Shown piece by piece: positions 62,630-64,000 of a stretch of DNA of 64,000 nt (the stretch's first letter is position 1; each line of letters begins with the position of its first letter). The stretch comes from Bacteroidota bacterium (GTDB lineage Bacteria; Bacteroidota; Bacteroidia; B-17B0; Aurantibacillaceae): positions 46,660 through 110,659 of the forward strand of contig JAFDYB010000047.1 in assembly GCA_018267655.1 (NCBI GenBank), written 5' to 3'. The notes beneath the pieces are model-generated. The model did no database searches, was not told the DNA's origin, and worked only from the letters and a program-made list of their open reading frames with translations. Made by a program: the position numbers and the translations under genes.

Positions 62630-63307
62630 ATGGCGTTAAAATATATTGTTTCAGAAAATGAAATTGCTGAAAAATTAAAAAAAATTAAGGCTTTTATTTT
62701 TGATTGGGACGGTGTATTTAACAATGGCGAAAAACAAGCCGGAGGCAGTAGTTCATTTAATGAGGTAGATAGTATGGGCACAAACTTGCTTCGCTTTGCC
62801 TATTTTTTAAAAAATCAGCAACCCCCTATAACGGCAATAATTAGTGGCGAAAAAAATGAAACTGCCTTTTATTTTTCGAAACGGGAATGTTTTAATTACT
62901 CATTTTTTAAAATACCACATAAAATTGACGCGTTAAATTTTATATGTAGCGAAAAAAAAATTTCGCCATCTGAGGTAGCATATTTTTTTGACGATGTTTT
63001 AGATTTGAGCATTGCTAACACATGTGGATTACGAATACTGATTGCTCGTCCTGAAACCCCCTTGTTTACAGAATATTGTATTAAAAATAAATTAACTGAT
63101 GTGCATACAACGGTGTCAGGTAAAAATTTTGCAGTGCGCCAAGCTTGCGAATCTCTTATGAAAACTATGAAAAGCTTTGATGATGTATTACAAAAGCGAA
63201 CTAATTATTCAAGCGAATATGCTAATTACATCACCCAGCGAAATAATGTAAATGCAAAATTTTACACACTCAATACCGATAAAAAAATATCTAACGTAGA
63301 ATTATAA
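62630..63307 (+). CDS. KdsC-like HAD phosphatase
   Basis: HAD hydrolase of the KDO-8-phosphate phosphatase kind. Motif I 'FIFDWDGVFNNG' (nucleophile and acid Asp), substrate-loop 'NEVDSMGTNLLRFAYF' like the KdsC '(D)GLGI(K)LL' block, motif II 'IISGEKNE', then 'KIDALNFICSEKKISPSEVA' and motif IV 'YFFDDVLDLSIANTCGLRIL'. The C-terminal extension of ~60 residues is unusual. 225 aa. Only 6 bp after the transaldolase-CBS gene, so in one operon; the pair parallels the KdsD(CBS)/KdsC arrangement in KDO synthesis, but the substrate here is unknown. Confidence 0.88.
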   Translation: MALKYIVSENEIAEKLKKIKAFIFDWDGVFNNGEKQAGGSSSFNEVDSMGTNLLRFAYFLKNQQPPITAIISGEKNETAFYFSKRECFNYSFFKIPHKIDALNFICSEKKISPSEVAYFFDDVLDLSIANTCGLRILIARPETPLFTEYCIKNKLTDVHTTVSGKNFAVRQACESLMKTMKSFDDVLQKRTNYSSEYANYITQRNNVNAKFYTLNTDKKISNVEL

Positions 63308-63323
63308 ATCATTTTATTTTTAA

Positions 63324-63489
63324 TTATACTAAGTTCAAATATATTTTAGTCTAAAGATGCTTAGGTAGTTTTTGTTTAGATAACAAAAAAAAATCTTTGC
63401 GTAGCAATGGCTACGGAAATATTTTTTGAGGAAGTATAAACGAAAAACAACAAGTAGATTGGGCTACAATATATTTGTATTTAGTATTA
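63324..63489. mobile_element. MITE-like element, copy B (with TTA direct repeats)
   Basis: 160-bp element (63327-63486) bounded by TTA repeats, same orientation and about 90% identical to copy A at 24098-24256. Ends: ATACTAAGTTCAAATATATT and, reversed, AATATATTTGTATTTAGTAT (18 of 20 pair). The internal stem GTAGCAATGGCTAC (63401-63414) differs from copy A by T-to-C, turning a G-U pair into G-C. No protein coded. It lies 17 bp after the KdsC-like stop. Confidence 0.78.
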
Positions 63490-63619
63490 TTCTTTCACAC
63501 AAGTGCTTTTGCAACTTTGCTAAAAGAAAGAGAATTAAAGAAAATTGTTTTGCTTACTTTTTGTGTTTTACTCAGCTACCCCCAGAGGTAGGAAGTAGAT
63601 CAGTAGTTCTTTCGGTTAC

Positions 63620-63752
63620 TTCGGCAGGCTCAGCGTCCGAAGGGGAACTGCACATTGAGCTTGTCGAAACGCACAGTTTTTTGTACACTACTAAATTTAG
63701 GTCATTCCGAAATGATTCGGAGTCTTAGCAGATGCTGAAACTAGTTCAGCAT
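63620..63752. repeat. REP-like palindrome cluster
   Basis: Three palindromes in 130 bp: TTCGGCAGGCTCA (63620-63632) with TGAGCTTGTCGAA (63656-63668), 11 of 13 pairing; TCCGAA-ATGA-TTCGGA (63706-63721); and ATGCTGAA-ACTAG-TTCAGCAT (63732-63752). The words 'CAGGCTCA/TGAGCTTGTCGAA' and 'TTCAGCATGAC' recur as intergenic repeats in many Bacteroidota genomes, from memory. A 100-codon plus-strand frame crosses this area but consists of repeat sequence only. Confidence 0.65.
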
Positions 63753-63851
63753 GACAGTATAAAAACTGACCTCATAAAATTTCACGTAAAAAATCATTTC
63801 ATAAAAAGCGCAAGCTTGTGAAAAGACGATTTGCTGTTCGAATTTTCTTCA

Positions 63852-63877
63852 TTACTTTTCTTTTAAAAGAAAAGTAA
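63852..63877. repeat. Perfect 26-bp palindrome at the window end
   Basis: TTACTTTTCTTTT is followed at once by AAAAGAAAAGTAA, a perfect 13-bp inverted repeat with no spacer. The following AGCAAAAGAAA and the GC-rich 'gcgcc' words near the window edge look like the continuation of a longer dispersed intergenic repeat. No gene was seen between 63490 and 64000. Confidence 0.6.
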
Positions 63878-64000
63878 GCAAAAGAAATCGGCGTTTCGAT
63901 CTTTCCCTGCGCTCTTAATTTTTTACGCAAATTCAATCAAGGTAATTTTTAATGCGCCAAGGTTCAACAAGTAAAGCGCATTAAAAAAACGCAAGCGCCC

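Noticed and set aside
63426..63728. 100-codon plus-strand open frame
   Set aside because: It begins inside MITE copy B and runs through REP-like palindromes; no protein-like pattern, no start context.

Overview
The window is ordinary chromosome of a low-GC member of the Bacteroidota. Three things point there: proteins with type IX secretion (T9SS) C-terminal sorting domains, a PorP/SprF outer-membrane protein beside a gliding-type CTD protein, and promoters of the phylum's TAnnTTTG (-7) type. The genus cannot be told from the sequence. Most genes lie on the minus strand; plus-strand blocks sit at 4.3-5.1 kb, 40.7-43.2 kb, 53.6-54.3 kb and from 57.5 kb to the end. No rRNA, tRNA or CRISPR array was seen.

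Layout. 0-12 kb: Der GTPase, an M28 peptidase pair, a lipoprotein, a BAX inhibitor-like membrane protein, a thioredoxin/DUF255 protein, a PiT phosphate transporter, a CBS/CorC-type membrane protein and a secreted repeat protein. 12.4-18.8 kb: an accessory restriction-modification (R-M) locus of richer base composition. In transcription order it holds a short SAM-binding methyltransferase subunit, a four-helix-bundle cassette, an NPPY-bearing methyltransferase subunit, a RhuM-Fic protein and a GIY-YIG/DEAD-box restriction helicase. 19-33 kb: a second copy of the lipoprotein family, a MORN-type repeat protein, a T9SS cargo protein, an L,D-transpeptidase, PEP carboxykinase, small envelope proteins, PorP/SprF and its very large CTD partner. 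33-40 kb: the ileS-dksA-like-lspA-hemH operon. 40-44 kb: pyrD, HMG-CoA lyase and an AlkA-like glycosylase converging on clpX. 44-53 kb: T9SS/surface proteins, an enoyl-CoA hydratase and two related helical proteins. 54-64 kb: a thioredoxin-like protein with lysC and lysA, gltX, a DUF4412 protein, a glycosyltransferase, and a transaldolase-CBS fusion paired with a KdsC-like phosphatase, followed by about 700 bp of non-coding repeats.

How genes work together. The R-M genes appear to form one operon; the junctions between its parts carry several repeat types, suggesting modular assembly. The large CTD protein and PorP/SprF form an export-and-anchor pair. The ileS operon joins translation, lipoprotein maturation and haem synthesis. 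lysC and lysA form the two ends of the lysine/diaminopimelate route.

Most notable signals: (1) the split-methyltransferase R-M locus, with a four-helix-bundle cassette at its subunit junction, an in-frame palindrome in the methyltransferase and a relic methyltransferase C-terminus; (2) two copies, 39 kb apart, of a ~160-bp MITE-like element with ~20-bp terminal inverted repeats and TTA direct repeats; (3) several promoters placed 4-9 bases from the start codon, implying leaderless mRNAs; (4) the transaldolase-CBS/KdsC-like pair. All functional statements rest on motif recognition by eye; no search was run.
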